The notes below the pieces were generated by a model. That model did no database searches. It was not told where the DNA came from and worked only from the letters and a program-made list of their open reading frames with translations. The position numbers and the translations under genes were made by a program. DNA of 40,322 nucleotides, from positions 1 through 40,322 of the forward strand of contig NZ_FOIE01000013.1 of assembly GCF_900111455.1 (NCBI RefSeq). Reading direction: 5' to 3'. Origin of the DNA: Geodermatophilus poikilotrophus (GTDB lineage Bacteria > Actinomycetota > Actinomycetes > Mycobacteriales > Geodermatophilaceae). Below, piece by piece: positions 15,770 to 24,513 of the stretch (positions are counted from its first letter, which is position 1; every line of letters starts with the position of its first letter).

Positions 15770-17041
15770 ATGCGTCTCATGACCATGCAACGCACCAGGA
15801 GCGGAAGCCGAACTGCTCAGCGAGTCCTCGTGGCCGGAGCCGTCCTGGCGGTGCTCACGCTCGGGGTGACTGCAGTGCCGTCCGGTGCGACCACGACCCC
15901 CGCTGACACCCCGCAGGAGCAGACGGCGTCAGCGATCGCTGACACCGTGCGGAGCGCGATGGCCGACGGTCACCTCCGCGCGGTGATCATCGAGGTCACG
16001 CAAGGCGGCGAGGTGGTGACAAGGCAGGCGTTCGGTACGTCGATGGACGGCGTGCCGGCCACCACCGACATGCACTTCCGCAACGGCGCCGTCGCCTTCA
16101 CCTACCTGAGCACCCTCCTCATGCAGTTCGTCGACGAGCACGAGGTCACGCTCGACGACACCATCGACCGCTGGATGCCGGACCTACCCGAGGCCGACGA
16201 GGTCACCCTGAGGATGCTGGCGAACCAGACCTCGGGCTATCCCGACTACGAGACCGATCCGGCCTGGGAGGCCGCTTGGGCTGCGGACCCGTTCCACATC
16301 TGGACCTTCGAGGAGCGGCTCGCGTACGCGTTCACCCGCCCGGTCGCGTTCCCCCCGGGGACGAACTGGAGCTACGCGCACACCAACTTCATGATCCTCG
16401 GCGAGATCCTCGCCGAGATCGGCGGGAAGCCGTTGGACCAGCTGCTGCGCGAGGAGGTGCTCGGCCCCATGGGCCTGACCGAGACCCTGGCGTCGGTGAC
16501 CTCCCGCGTCCCCGACCCGGTCCTCCACACCTTCAGCTCCGAGCGCCGGGGAGCGCTCGGCATCGCGCCGACGACCGCCTTCTACGAGGAGTCGACGTTC
16601 TGGAACACGCAGTGGGGCACGCCGATCGGCGCGAACCAGACGACGACCATCAGCGACATGGCCACGACCGCGGTGCAGGTCGGCACCGGCGCCCTCCTGT
16701 CGGACTCCAGCTACCACGCCATGACCGACCCGAACCTGCTGGGCTTCGGGTACACGGACCCCAGTTGTTCGCCCTCGTGCTTCACGCAGGTGCAGGGGTA
16801 CAACTACGGCCTGGGCGTCGTCCGTTCCGGGTCGTGGATCCTGCAGAACCCGCTGCTGGCCGGGATCAGCGGGACAGCGGCGTACCTGCCCTCCCAGGAG
16901 ATCGCCATCGCGGTGGCCGTGACGTACCTGCCCGGTGCTTTCGACGCCGAGGGCGACTACGCCAACGCTGCTGACCGCCTGTTCCGCTCGATCGGGGCCG
17001 TCGTGGCACCGGATGACGCACCGCCGATGCCGCCGGGTTGA
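15770..17041 (+). CDS. exported beta-lactamase-fold (serine hydrolase family) protein lacking catalytic motifs
   Basis: 423 residues; ATGs at 15770, 15779 and 15785 are all possible. A signal peptide (RVLVAGAVLAVLTLGVTAVP) ends near residue 40. The fold matches class C beta-lactamase/esterase-like proteins: VDEHEVTLDDTIDRWMPDLP, LRMLANQTSGYPDY, and FPPGTNW at about 194-200. However, the SxxK position reads FRNGAVAFTY (Ala107 and Phe110 replace Ser and Lys), the YxN motif reads YAH (202-204), and the late HxG triad site reads ISGTAAY. So ordinary serine hydrolysis seems impossible, and a binding or structural role is more likely. I have a vague memory of a related subfamily with the same GAV change. 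Confidence 0.85.
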   Translation: MRLMTMQRTRSGSRTAQRVLVAGAVLAVLTLGVTAVPSGATTTPADTPQEQTASAIADTVRSAMADGHLRAVIIEVTQGGEVVTRQAFGTSMDGVPATTDMHFRNGAVAFTYLSTLLMQFVDEHEVTLDDTIDRWMPDLPEADEVTLRMLANQTSGYPDYETDPAWEAAWAADPFHIWTFEERLAYAFTRPVAFPPGTNWSYAHTNFMILGEILAEIGGKPLDQLLREEVLGPMGLTETLASVTSRVPDPVLHTFSSERRGALGIAPTTAFYEESTFWNTQWGTPIGANQTTTISDMATTAVQVGTGALLSDSSYHAMTDPNLLGFGYTDPSCSPSCFTQVQGYNYGLGVVRSGSWILQNPLLAGISGTAAYLPSQEIAIAVAVTYLPGAFDAEGDYANAADRLFRSIGAVVAPDDAPPMPPG

Positions 17042-17785
17042 GGCGCTGCGTCGACCCGCCGGGCGGTGAGACCGCACGATCGGCGAGGTCACCCACACGC
17101 GCAGGGCGGCTTCCGGCGCCGACCTGCGTGAGGAACGGACGGTTCTCGCTGCGGGCCGCAGCGGCCCCCAGATGTCTTCCGCGTTGTCTCGTAGGTCGTC
17201 TGGAGGGTCTCCTGCACCCACCGGGCCTCTGGTGCCTGCAGGGGAGCCCCTCCACCTGCGCTTTCACGACGACGGCGAACGGTCCACCTGCCGCTTCTCG
17301 GGACGCGGTCGGGATGCCGGTCAGGTCCATGCGGCAGCCGACGAGGCCGATCCGGACCTGGGAGGGCAGGGGTCCACCGTGACGCGGGCCCGCCGCGCCC
17401 CAGGACGGAAGTGACACCCGAGATCCCCCCGGCGCACACGCACGGGTGACGGCTGGAGACGCCGTCGACCGGGGCATGGCGCCTGCTGATGAGCAGTCGG
17501 CCGGAGGTTGCGACCCGCAGGCAACGGAGGCCAGGACCCCCCGGCCGGGCAACCGGCGGCCGGTGCTCGTGGTCCGCTGGTCGTCGCGGCGGGCACTCCA
17601 CCGCAACGGACGCGGGAGGGGATGCCTCACAGTGCTTCGCGCGCGTAGCGTGCGGTCAGGCGTCGGGACGGGCCGGCGTCGATCGTGCGTCCAGCAGCGG
17701 CGTAGTGCGCGAGCGCGGGCTCCAGATCGGGGTCGCGCAGCCGAGGTCTCCCGCCCCCGGTGCAGAGCAGCCTGGAGGCCGTGCT
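17042..17785. other. 744-base stretch of degenerate sequence with a repeat
   Basis: No frame here has a supported product. It holds the 62-base copy of the region upstream of tRNA-Lys (17169-17230). The frame entering the GAF-ANTAR gene is open from 17489 but reads as noncoding before GTG 17786. Confidence 0.5.
17169..17230 (+). repeat. 62-base repeat, copy A
   Basis: It aligns without gaps to 19857-19918 (52 of 62 bases by eye). It includes GCGTTGTCTCGT, CTGGAGGGT and CTGCACCCACCGGGCCTCT. The last eight bases equal the 5' end of tRNA-Lys, but no tRNA follows here. Confidence 0.75.
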
Positions 17786-18514
17786 GTGGCCGGCGACGAG
17801 AACCCGCAGCCCGCGAACGCCGCCGAGGTGTTGGAGCGCCTGGGTCGGTTGTCCCTGCGTGAGCTGTCGATGGACAGCCTGCTGCAGACGGTGGCCGACC
17901 TGAGCAAGACCGTGATGCCCGGCAACCCCGAGGTGTCGGTGACGTTGCTGGTCGGGAACGACCCCACCCTGATGGCGAGCACCGGTCAGCTGGCCGTCGA
18001 CCTCGACGAGCGCCAGTACGAACGCGACCACGGTCCCTGCCTGCACGCCGCCCGCACCGGCGAGGTGGTCGAGGTCGCCGACGCCCGCACCGACAGCCGC
18101 TGGCGGGACTACTTCTCCCGGGCGGTCGAGCGCGGCTGCCTGAGCTCTCTGTCGGTCCCGCTGCGCGTCGACGAGGACCAACAGGTCAGCGGGGCGCTGA
18201 ACGTCTACGCCCGGGACGCGGACGCGTTCGACGAGGACAGCCGCGCGGCCGCCACCCGGTTCGGCCCGTACGCCGCGGTCGCGGCCGGCAACCTGCACGC
18301 CTACCAGAGCGCCCGCGACATGGCCGACAACCTGCGGATCGCGCTGGAGTCCCGGGCGGTGATCGACCAGGCCAACGGCGTGCTCATCGAGCGCTACAAG
18401 ATCACTCCCGACCAGGCCTTCCAGCTGCTGGCCCAGGCGTCGATGCACGCCAATCGGAAGGTGCGCGACATCGCCGACCACCTCGTGCACACCGGCGAGT
18501 TCCCCCTCCGGTAG
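17786..18514 (+). CDS. GAF-ANTAR transcription antitermination regulator
   Basis: 242 residues from GTG 17786, with GGAGG about eight bases upstream. A GAF domain covers about residues 20-165 (DLSKTVMPG, RDHGPCLHAARTGEVVEV, SVPLRVDEDQQVSGALNVYA). A C-terminal ANTAR domain follows: ALESRAVIDQANGVLIER, PDQAFQLLAQASMHANRKVR and DIADHLVHTGEF. ANTAR domains bind paired RNA hexaloops and prevent termination; GAF would sense a ligand. The target transcripts are not evident nearby. It is a lone gene followed by a hairpin. Confidence 0.92.
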   Translation: MAGDENPQPANAAEVLERLGRLSLRELSMDSLLQTVADLSKTVMPGNPEVSVTLLVGNDPTLMASTGQLAVDLDERQYERDHGPCLHAARTGEVVEVADARTDSRWRDYFSRAVERGCLSSLSVPLRVDEDQQVSGALNVYARDADAFDEDSRAAATRFGPYAAVAAGNLHAYQSARDMADNLRIALESRAVIDQANGVLIERYKITPDQAFQLLAQASMHANRKVRDIADHLVHTGEFPLR

Positions 18515-18593
18515 CTCCGGGCGGCCGACCGTCACAGGTGCGCTGCCCGCGCAGGGCCGCTCGGGGACCAGGCGCCCCGGACGCTCGAGACAG

Positions 18594-18623
18594 CCACCGC
18601 AGCATCCCTGGGGGCTGCGGTGG
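18594..18623 (+). terminator. hairpin terminator after the GAF-ANTAR gene
   Basis: CCACCGCAGC pairs with GCTGCGGTGG over ten bases around a ten-base loop, about 80 bases past the stop. Confidence 0.6.
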
Positions 18624-18777
18624 TCAGGCCCCGCCGCTCCAAACCCACGGGCGGCGGGGCCGCCCCAGGGGGGGCGCGCCCGCCGGCACCGGAGGTGCGC
18701 ACCGCGGGCCGCCCAGGCGTCGAGTCCCTACCGGCCGCGCCGCGCCGAGCACCGGTGGGCAGCTGAGGCTGGCGGGG

Positions 18778-19075
18778 TCAGCGGTCCCGTCCGCGGTGGC
18801 CTCGAGGCGGGGGCCTCCCCTGTCGCGCGGTCGACCGGATCTCGGTGCGGGTGTGGTCGATGCGAGCCCAGACGGTCCTGCAGTGCCCGTCGGTCGTCCA
18901 GCCGTGCGCGTGGCACAGCCGGGCGACCAGGTGCAGCCCGAGGCCGCCCCTCGCCGGATCGCGGCCGATGGCAGGGCTGGGCTGCGGCGTCGCTGACCCC
19001 GAGCAACCAGGACGTGGTGTTGCTGGTCACGGTGACCTCGACCGGGCTGCGGCCGTGGCACAGCGCGTTGGGGCG
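18778..19075 (-). pseudogene. anti-sigma-factor-type ATPase (RsbW-like), frameshifted remnant
   Basis: On the minus strand one frame gives NALCHGRSPVEVTVTSN and LLGVSDAAAQP, the N-box and following strand of HATPase_c serine kinases. After a one-base shift near 18965-18975 another frame continues DPARGGLGLHLVARLCHAHG and TVWARIDHT, the G2-box and terminal strand, then stops at 18778. The segment before the N-box is not recognisable. It is therefore a broken gene for a GHKL anti-sigma or phosphatase-partner protein. A single sequencing error could cause the internal shift but would not restore the missing 5' part. Confidence 0.6.
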
Positions 19076-19274
19076 AGAGCCGCAGCCGACCGGTGTGCTG
19101 CCGGACCGCCCGCTCACCGAGATCGAGGCCGTCGCCGGCCGGCTCACCGTCGCCGGCTGGAGCCCGGCCAGCCGCGACCAGGTCACCATCACCTGGGCGC
19201 TCGCCGACGCCGGCACCGGCCAGGTCCCCGGAGGGCACCGGCTACCGCAGGGCCGTAGGGAGGAGGCTGCCCGC

Positions 19275-19526
19275 ATGGACATCACGACCGTCAACGACCG
19301 GCACCTGTACCAAGGTCGGGTCGTACTCCGAGACCCCGAGGACCCGGCGTCCCAGGTGGAGATGCCAGTGCGGATCGTGCGCTTCGGTCCGCCCGGCTGG
19401 CTCACCGTGGCCGACGGTCTCACCGATGACGCAGACATCGAGATGTACCCGACCACCCGCGTGCTGGCGGTCTCGGCGCTGCGGGAGCTCGGCGGGGCAC
19501 CGCTCCGGTCGAGCGCCGAGCACTGA
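19275..19526 (+). CDS. small conserved-looking protein of unknown function
   Basis: 83 residues from ATG 19275, with GGAGGAG about eight bases upstream. This start is preferred over the longer frame from 19014, which overlaps the broken ATPase in antisense. It has no signal or TM helix. Alternating hydrophobic strands (RHLYQGRVVLRDPEDPA, EMPVRIVRFGPPGWLTVADG) suggest a small beta-sheet domain, ending YPTTRVLAVSALRELGG. I do not recognise a named family. Confidence 0.65.
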   Translation: MDITTVNDRHLYQGRVVLRDPEDPASQVEMPVRIVRFGPPGWLTVADGLTDDADIEMYPTTRVLAVSALRELGGAPLRSSAEH

Positions 19527-19856
19527 GCCTGGAACCGACTCCTGCACCCACCTCCACGAACCACGTCCGGTACCGGAGCGGATCGGCCTGTCGAGGGCGT
19601 CCCCTGCGAGATGTCGGCGGCGTGGTCCCGTCTCGTGCCGGCGGTGACGCCCGGGTCGCAGAGGAAGGTCGCGGGCGTCTGCGTGACCTCGGTGCTGCCT
19701 TCGAGGACACCTACGGACCTCTGTGGCGGCGGGCCTCGTCGACGGGCGCGTCGCGGGCCGGTCGTCCTGACGGCGGCCTGGCCGTGCCCGACGGACCAGT
19801 GCCCGACCGGTGGGTGCAGCTCCCGGCGGTAGCCTCACACCGGGCCGCGGGGCCGC
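19527..19856. other. 330-base stretch with no supported gene, upstream of tRNA-Lys
   Basis: Frames on both strands lack family resemblance and start signals. Its right edge runs into the repeat that continues into tRNA-Lys. Confidence 0.45.
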
Positions 19857-19918
19857 CAGGAGTCTCACGCGTTGTCTCGTGGGTTGCCTGGAGGGTTCTC
19901 TGCACCCACCGGGCCTCT
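19857..19918 (+). repeat. 62-base repeat, copy B, reaching into tRNA-Lys
   Basis: This is the counterpart of 17169-17230. It ends with GGGCCTCT, the first eight bases of tRNA-Lys, so it covers the upstream flank and the tRNA start. Confidence 0.75.
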
Positions 19919-19983
19919 AGCTCAACTGGCAGAGCAGCGGACTTTTAATCCGCGGGTTGTGGGTTCGATCCCCACGGGGCCCA
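19911..19983 (+). tRNA. tRNA-Lys (TTT)
   Basis: Acceptor GGGCCTC/GGGGCCC, D-arm TAGCTCAACTGGCAGAGCA, anticodon loop CTTTTAA (TTT), T-arm GGGTTCGATCCC and discriminator A. CCA is not encoded. Confidence 0.96.
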
Positions 19984-20259
19984 CCTCGACATCCCCCTGC
20001 GACACGCGCGTCGAGCGCGCCGTCCCGCGTGACCGAGCAGTGCCGGTACCCGTTCCACGCTGGGATCCGGGGACCTTGTCGACAAGGCGGCGTCCGCAGG
20101 AACGGGTCACCGGCCGCCCGCGAAGGCCTCCGCAACGATGCGGTGACGGGGTCGTCCGCGTGGCGGCGGAGAAGGCGGATCGCGCCTGGTCGAGCCCTAG
20201 TTTTCCGGCTGTCCGCGGCACTTCCCCAGCCGCGACGGGACCGCCTGAGGAGAACCTGC

Positions 20260-20490
20260 GTGAGCGCGCCGACCGTCACCCCCACCCGCACGCCGACCGA
20301 CGTCCAGCAGATCCCGGCGGACGACGGGCTGGCCCTGCTGCTCGACCTGTTCGCGCTCGAGCCCGTGGAGGGGCCGCACCGCCCGGCGGGCGGTCGGCAG
20401 CCGGCCGGTCCCCGGGCGCGCGTGCAGCACTGGACGCGTCGGGCGGCCCTCTGGGGCGCCGGTCCACAGGGGGCCTGGCGTGCCTGGTGA
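20260..20490 (+). CDS. small protein of unknown function
   Basis: 76 residues from GTG 20260, with GAGGAG eight bases upstream, which is the main support. The N-terminus is Thr/Pro-rich. A helix ADDGLALLLDLFALEPV follows, then a basic, Trp-containing tail (VQHWTRRAALWGAG). No TM helix or known motif. It precedes the membrane-anchored gene at 20572 by about 80 bases, so the two may be co-transcribed. Confidence 0.6.
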   Translation: MSAPTVTPTRTPTDVQQIPADDGLALLLDLFALEPVEGPHRPAGGRQPAGPRARVQHWTRRAALWGAGPQGAWRAW

Positions 20491-20571
20491 GCGCGGGCTC
20501 GGGTCGGAGTCGATGACCACGCGGTCCGCCGCCCTGCTGGCGGTCGGATCCCGGTGCGGAGAGGTGAAGTC

Positions 20572-21369
20572 GTGATCGTGTCGCCCGCGATGACCGTGCT
20601 GGGCTTCGTCGCCCTGGTCGGTCTGGTCGTCGCGCTGGGCAGGAGCTCGACGGCCCGGTACGAACGCGAGCGTGCGCGGGGGGCGCAGCCGTCGCCGGTG
20701 TGCACCGACGCTCCGGCGCCCTCGGTGGAGCAGGAGCGGCCCGACCGCGGGGCCGAGACCCACCCGGCCGGGCGGGGCACGTCGGCGTGGTGGCTCGTCG
20801 ACGAGCCCGTCGACGGGTCGGGCGCGGTGGTCCTGGCCGGCCCGTTCCCCGACCGGATCGAAGCGGACTGGGCTGCGGCCACCGGCGACCTGCCGACCTC
20901 GGCGCAACTGGTCTACGGCTCCCGCCGGGCCGACGGCGTGCTGGTCCGGCGGCAGTCGCCGCTGGAGCGGGCCTGGCTCGCCGAGCTCGGCGGTCAGCTG
21001 GACCGGCTGGCCGACGACTGGGACGAGCTGCTGTCGGACGCCGACGCGCTGACCACCCTCCTCGTGGAGGTGAGCGCGGCGCTCGTCGAGGCCGGGCTCA
21101 CCCTGCACGACGCCGCCGGTGACAGCCCGGCCGGCGGTGTGTGCCTGGTCCCCGACCCCGCCCGCCGCGGCATCCTGGTCACCTGGCGCCAGCACGACCG
21201 GATGAGCCTGGAGCGCGTCCGGGGCGCCGCGGTGGAGGCCGCGGTCGAGCGCACCATGAACGCCGCGATCGCCGACGTCCTGACCGAGCTGGGCTTCCCC
21301 GTCACGCCCGTGGGGACCAGCGGGTGCCACCTGGTCGCCGCCGACCAGCAGTCGGCGTCGGCGGCCTGA
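20572..21369 (+). CDS. N-terminally membrane-anchored protein of unknown function
   Basis: 265 residues from GTG 20572 (an upstream in-frame GTG at 20554 is possible). One TM helix (about residues 5-24, TVLGFVALVGLVVALG), then a charged linker. Next comes a domain with AWWLVDEPVDGSGAVVLAGP, a DLPTSAQLVYGSRRADG stretch, and a mainly helical C-terminus. No catalytic motif is visible and I do not recognise the family. A stem-loop 18 bases after the stop ends the transcript. Confidence 0.7.
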   Translation: MIVSPAMTVLGFVALVGLVVALGRSSTARYERERARGAQPSPVCTDAPAPSVEQERPDRGAETHPAGRGTSAWWLVDEPVDGSGAVVLAGPFPDRIEADWAAATGDLPTSAQLVYGSRRADGVLVRRQSPLERAWLAELGGQLDRLADDWDELLSDADALTTLLVEVSAALVEAGLTLHDAAGDSPAGGVCLVPDPARRGILVTWRQHDRMSLERVRGAAVEAAVERTMNAAIADVLTELGFPVTPVGTSGCHLVAADQQSASAA

Positions 21370-21386
21370 TCCCGGAGCGACCGCGC

Positions 21387-21428
21387 CCGACCTGCCGCGG
21401 GGCGGCGCGCCAGGAACGGGCAGGTCGG
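21387..21428 (+). terminator. hairpin terminator
   Basis: CCGACCTGCC pairs with GGCAGGTCGG (ten perfect pairs) around a GC-rich loop, just past the gene ending at 21369. The rest of 21429-21720 shows no gene. Confidence 0.55.
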
Positions 21429-21720
21429 TCGCCCGGGGGACGGTCCGCCCGCGGGCATGTCGCAGCGTGTCCGCAAGTGGACGTTGCGTGGTGGACGGGC
21501 ACGCACCGTGGTTGGGTTGCCGCCGCACGTCACGCGGACGGCGCCCGACCCCGCACTCGCGAGTCCGGGCCGCTGACCCCCGCTGAGCACACAGCGGGCC
21601 TTCCGCCAACCCGTCGGCGATGACTCCGCGCCGTTCCGCGTTCCCCTCCCGCCCCACGGGCACATCGACGCCGGTCCCGTACCGGTGCGGCTCTCTGCCG
21701 AGAGCAGGAAGGACGCGGTC

Positions 21721-23268
21721 ATGACAGCTCCCGACCCACGCCTGACCGGTCCGGAGCGGACCCCGGCCCCGGTCCCGCCTCCGGACGACATCGAGCGCAG
21801 GCGCCTTGTCTCCGGGCTCAACCGTCGCCGGGCACTGCAGCTGGGCGGGCTGGGTCTGCTCGGCCTCGCGATCGGCGCTCCGGGGTGGGGTCCGTCCGCC
21901 GGGCTGGCCCTCGCCGCCGAGTCGCTCTCCGAGCCCGAGACGCTGCGCAGCGCGAACGGCCTGCTGCGGGTCCGGCTCGAGGTCGCCGAGACGTCCGTGA
22001 CCCTCGCCGGCCGGCCGGCGCACGTGCTCACCTACAACGGCACCGTGCCCGGGCCCACGCTGCGGCTGCGTCCCGGTGACCGGCTGCATGTCGAGCTGGT
22101 CAACCGGCTCTCCGACCCGACCAACCTGCACACGCACGGGCTGCACGTCTCCCCGAGGGGCAACGCGGACAACACCCTGGACGTGCACGTGCAGCCGGGG
22201 GAGTCCTTCCACTACGACATCCAGCTGCCCGACGACCACCCGCCCGGCCCGTTCTGGTACCACCCGCACGAGCACCACCTGACGGCCGACCAGATCTGGA
22301 GGGGCCTCTACGGCGGCATCGTGGTGGAGGACGCCGGTCCGGAGGTCCCGGTCACCCGGGACCGCGTCCTGGTCGTCTCCGACACCACGCTGGACGACGA
22401 CGGCCACCCGGTACAGGTCTCCGAGTGGCAGCGGATGGAGGGCCGCGAGGGTGAGCTGGTCCTGGTGAACGGACAGCTGACGCCCACGCTCGAGGCTCGC
22501 CCGGGGGAGCGGGAGCGGTGGCGGATCATCAACACCTGCACGTCCCGGTTCCTCAGGCTGCGGCTCGACGGGCACAAGGTGGACCTGCTGGCCACCGACA
22601 TCGGCCGGCTCGCCGAGCCCCGTCGGGTGGACGAGGTCGAGGTCCTCAACAGCGGCCGGGTCGACGTCCTGGTGACCGTGGGCGAGCGGACCGGCGAGCT
22701 GCAGGGGCTGGCGAACCCGCGCACGCGGGGCGGTGACGGCCCCTCCGGGGCGCCGGGTGCGCTCGCGACGCTGCGGGTGGGCGGCAGCCCCGTCCCCGCC
22801 CTGCCGCCGGTGCCGGCGTACCCGCAGCTGCCGGACCTGCGCGAGGTCCAGCCCGCCGCCCGCCGAACCATGGTCCTCGGCCTCGACCGGGCCGGCGGTG
22901 GGCACGAGGACCACGGCGACGGGCACGGCTCGGGCGGGATGGTCATGACCATCGACGGCCGGCCCTTCGACCACGCCCGCACCGACGTGGTCACCCGGCT
23001 GGGGACGGTCGAGGAGTGGACCTACGTCAACCACACCGGGATGGACCACCCGATGCACCTGCACGTGTGGCCGATGCAGGTCGTCGCCATCGACGGCAGG
23101 CCGGTCGAGGGCGTCGTCTACCAGGACGTCGTCCGGGTGTCGGCGGGCGGGGAGACGACGGTGCGCATCCCCTTCGAGGACTTCGACGGCCGCACCGTCT
23201 TCCACTGCCACATCAACGACCACGAGGACGCCGGGATGATGGCCGTGGTCGAGGCCCGGACCGGCTGA
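21721..23268 (+). CDS. Tat-exported multicopper oxidase
   Basis: 515 residues from ATG 21721 with AGGA about nine bases upstream. The Tat signal has NRRRALQLGGLGLLGLAIGA at about residues 34-53, so it is exported folded with copper. Copper ligands of a three-domain oxidase are present: HTHGLH (137-142), HPHEHH (181-186), HPMHLHVWPM, and HCHINDHEDAGMM near the C-terminus, giving type 1, 2 and 3 sites. A His/Gly/Asp-rich loop (GGGHEDHGDGHGSGG) lies before the last domain and may bind metal, as the Met-rich loop does in CueO. It couples oxidation of Cu(I) or organic substrates to reduction of O2 to water. No copper regulator is adjacent. Confidence 0.95.
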   Translation: MTAPDPRLTGPERTPAPVPPPDDIERRRLVSGLNRRRALQLGGLGLLGLAIGAPGWGPSAGLALAAESLSEPETLRSANGLLRVRLEVAETSVTLAGRPAHVLTYNGTVPGPTLRLRPGDRLHVELVNRLSDPTNLHTHGLHVSPRGNADNTLDVHVQPGESFHYDIQLPDDHPPGPFWYHPHEHHLTADQIWRGLYGGIVVEDAGPEVPVTRDRVLVVSDTTLDDDGHPVQVSEWQRMEGREGELVLVNGQLTPTLEARPGERERWRIINTCTSRFLRLRLDGHKVDLLATDIGRLAEPRRVDEVEVLNSGRVDVLVTVGERTGELQGLANPRTRGGDGPSGAPGALATLRVGGSPVPALPPVPAYPQLPDLREVQPAARRTMVLGLDRAGGGHEDHGDGHGSGGMVMTIDGRPFDHARTDVVTRLGTVEEWTYVNHTGMDHPMHLHVWPMQVVAIDGRPVEGVVYQDVVRVSAGGETTVRIPFEDFDGRTVFHCHINDHEDAGMMAVVEARTG

Positions 23269-23451
23269 CCCCGCGGCGCTCCGGGAACGGCGCGCGCCGA
23301 GGCCGTCGGCGTGGCCGTCGAGGGATCGCGCTGCGCGACGTGGTGCCGGCCGAGCTGCGGCGCGCGGCGGCGGAGGCGGGGACCGCCCGGGCCCAGGGCC
23401 AGGCGGCGCGGGGCGAGGTCGCGGCGACCCGCGTCAGCGGGCGGACGCGGG

Positions 23452-23934
23452 TCAGAGCACTGCGGTCGAGGGCGTCGAGGGGGTGCCGACCCACCGCCCC
23501 CAGACCGGCGCGACGGTGTACCGCACGCTGCCCAGGTTCAGCGTCGTGCTGTCGGCGCAGGTCTGGGTGGCCGCGCCGGGGTCGGCCGGGACGTAGACGC
23601 CGGAGACGCCGTCGGACACCGCGCCCGTGCAGCTGCCGGTGTCCATGGGCGCGTTGCTGAGGGTGGCGGTGCGTTTCAGCACGTACCCGGTCGCCGGCCG
23701 GCCGCCGTACGGCCGTGCCGTGGGCCAGGTGACCGTGAAGGTGCGCACCGCCGGGTAGACGCCCGCGGCGGTCACCGACGGCGCCGTGGTGCTCCCGGCC
23801 GGCATGCTCGCGGCCTGGCCGGAGAGCACCGCCCCGCCGGCGACGGCCCAGGCCGCGGAGGCCTCAGGGGGCGGAACCAGCGGGCCGACCGCGAGCGCGA
23901 GCAGCACGGGGAGGGCGAGCAGGCGGTCGCGCAC
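23452..23934 (-). CDS. exported protein with one fibronectin-III-like domain
   Basis: 160 residues from GTG 23934. The signal peptide LLALPVLLALAVGPLVPPPEASA is followed by AWAVAGGAVLSGQAAS. The mature domain has FTVTWPTARPYGGRPATGYV and later YTVAPVWGRWVGTPS, the strand and Tyr/Trp pattern of fibronectin-III domains, plus two Cys pairs. It starts 17 bases after the SipW-type protein and is the second gene of that operon. It is likely a cell-surface or matrix protein. No sorting motif is present. Confidence 0.75.
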   Translation of the reverse strand: MRDRLLALPVLLALAVGPLVPPPEASAAWAVAGGAVLSGQAASMPAGSTTAPSVTAAGVYPAVRTFTVTWPTARPYGGRPATGYVLKRTATLSNAPMDTGSCTGAVSDGVSGVYVPADPGAATQTCADSTTLNLGSVRYTVAPVWGRWVGTPSTPSTAVL

Positions 23935-23951
23935 GACGGGCCGGGCGGAGG

Positions 23952-24473
23952 TCAGGCGGAGGCGCCGGTGACCGTGACGGGCACGCTGAAGCCAGCGCTC
24001 TGACAGCCGTCCTCGGCCGTCGCGATCATGTAGAGGGCGCCCGGGACGGTCAGCGGGGTGGGTGCGGAGTCCGCCGCCAGGGTCACGGGTGGGGTGAGCG
24101 GGATCGGCGCGGTCGTGGTGGGCAGCACGTTGCCGGCGGCGCAGGTGCGGCCGATCAGCGGGTTCGTCGTCACCGAGCCGAGGGTGGCCGAGGTGATCGT
24201 CACCGGGAACGGGTTGGGGTTGGTCACCGTGGTGGCGACCGATCCGACGGTGCCCGAGCCGTAGCCCGTCGCCGGCGTCGTGCCCGCGGGCAGCGGGTAC
24301 AGCGCACCGACGGGGCTGCGGGCGCCCACGACGAGGCCCGTGACGCTCGCGGCCCGCGCGGAGCCCTGGCCGGTCCCGGTGGCGGTCCAGGACGCGACGG
24401 CGACACCGCCGCCGGTCAGCAGCAGGGTGACGCCGAGGACGACCCCCGCTCGCCGGCGCAGCCTGGTCCGCAT
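23952..24473 (-). CDS. exported protein with a SipW-dependent-type signal
   Basis: 173 residues from ATG 24473. The N-terminus, RLRRRAGVVLGVTLLLTGGG followed by VAVASWTATGTGQGSARA, matches the layout of SipW-dependent signals of TasA/camelysin-like proteins (hydrophobic core, then xFTAxGTGxGxA). The mature part is beta-rich with VTVTNPNPFPVTITSATLG, an Ig-like pattern common in secreted matrix proteins, and one Cys pair. No SipW peptidase is in the window. Upstream lies a clear promoter-like element at 24514-24541. The likely role is an extracellular or surface structural component. Confidence 0.78.
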   Translation of the reverse strand: MRTRLRRRAGVVLGVTLLLTGGGVAVASWTATGTGQGSARAASVTGLVVGARSPVGALYPLPAGTTPATGYGSGTVGSVATTVTNPNPFPVTITSATLGSVTTNPLIGRTCAAGNVLPTTTAPIPLTPPVTLAADSAPTPLTVPGALYMIATAEDGCQSAGFSVPVTVTGASA

Positions 24474-24513
24474 CGTGGTCTCCGTCCCCCGCCGTCCGAT
24501 CCGTCGTGCACGA

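Noticed and set aside
19014..19526. Longer 170-codon version of the small gene at 19275
   Set aside because: The first part is antisense to the broken anti-sigma ATPase, and the good ribosome site is just before ATG 19275.
20197..23223. 1,008-codon minus-strand frame opposite the multicopper oxidase
   Set aside because: Shadow of the oxidase and its neighbour: composition typical of the third-position frame and no domain resemblance.
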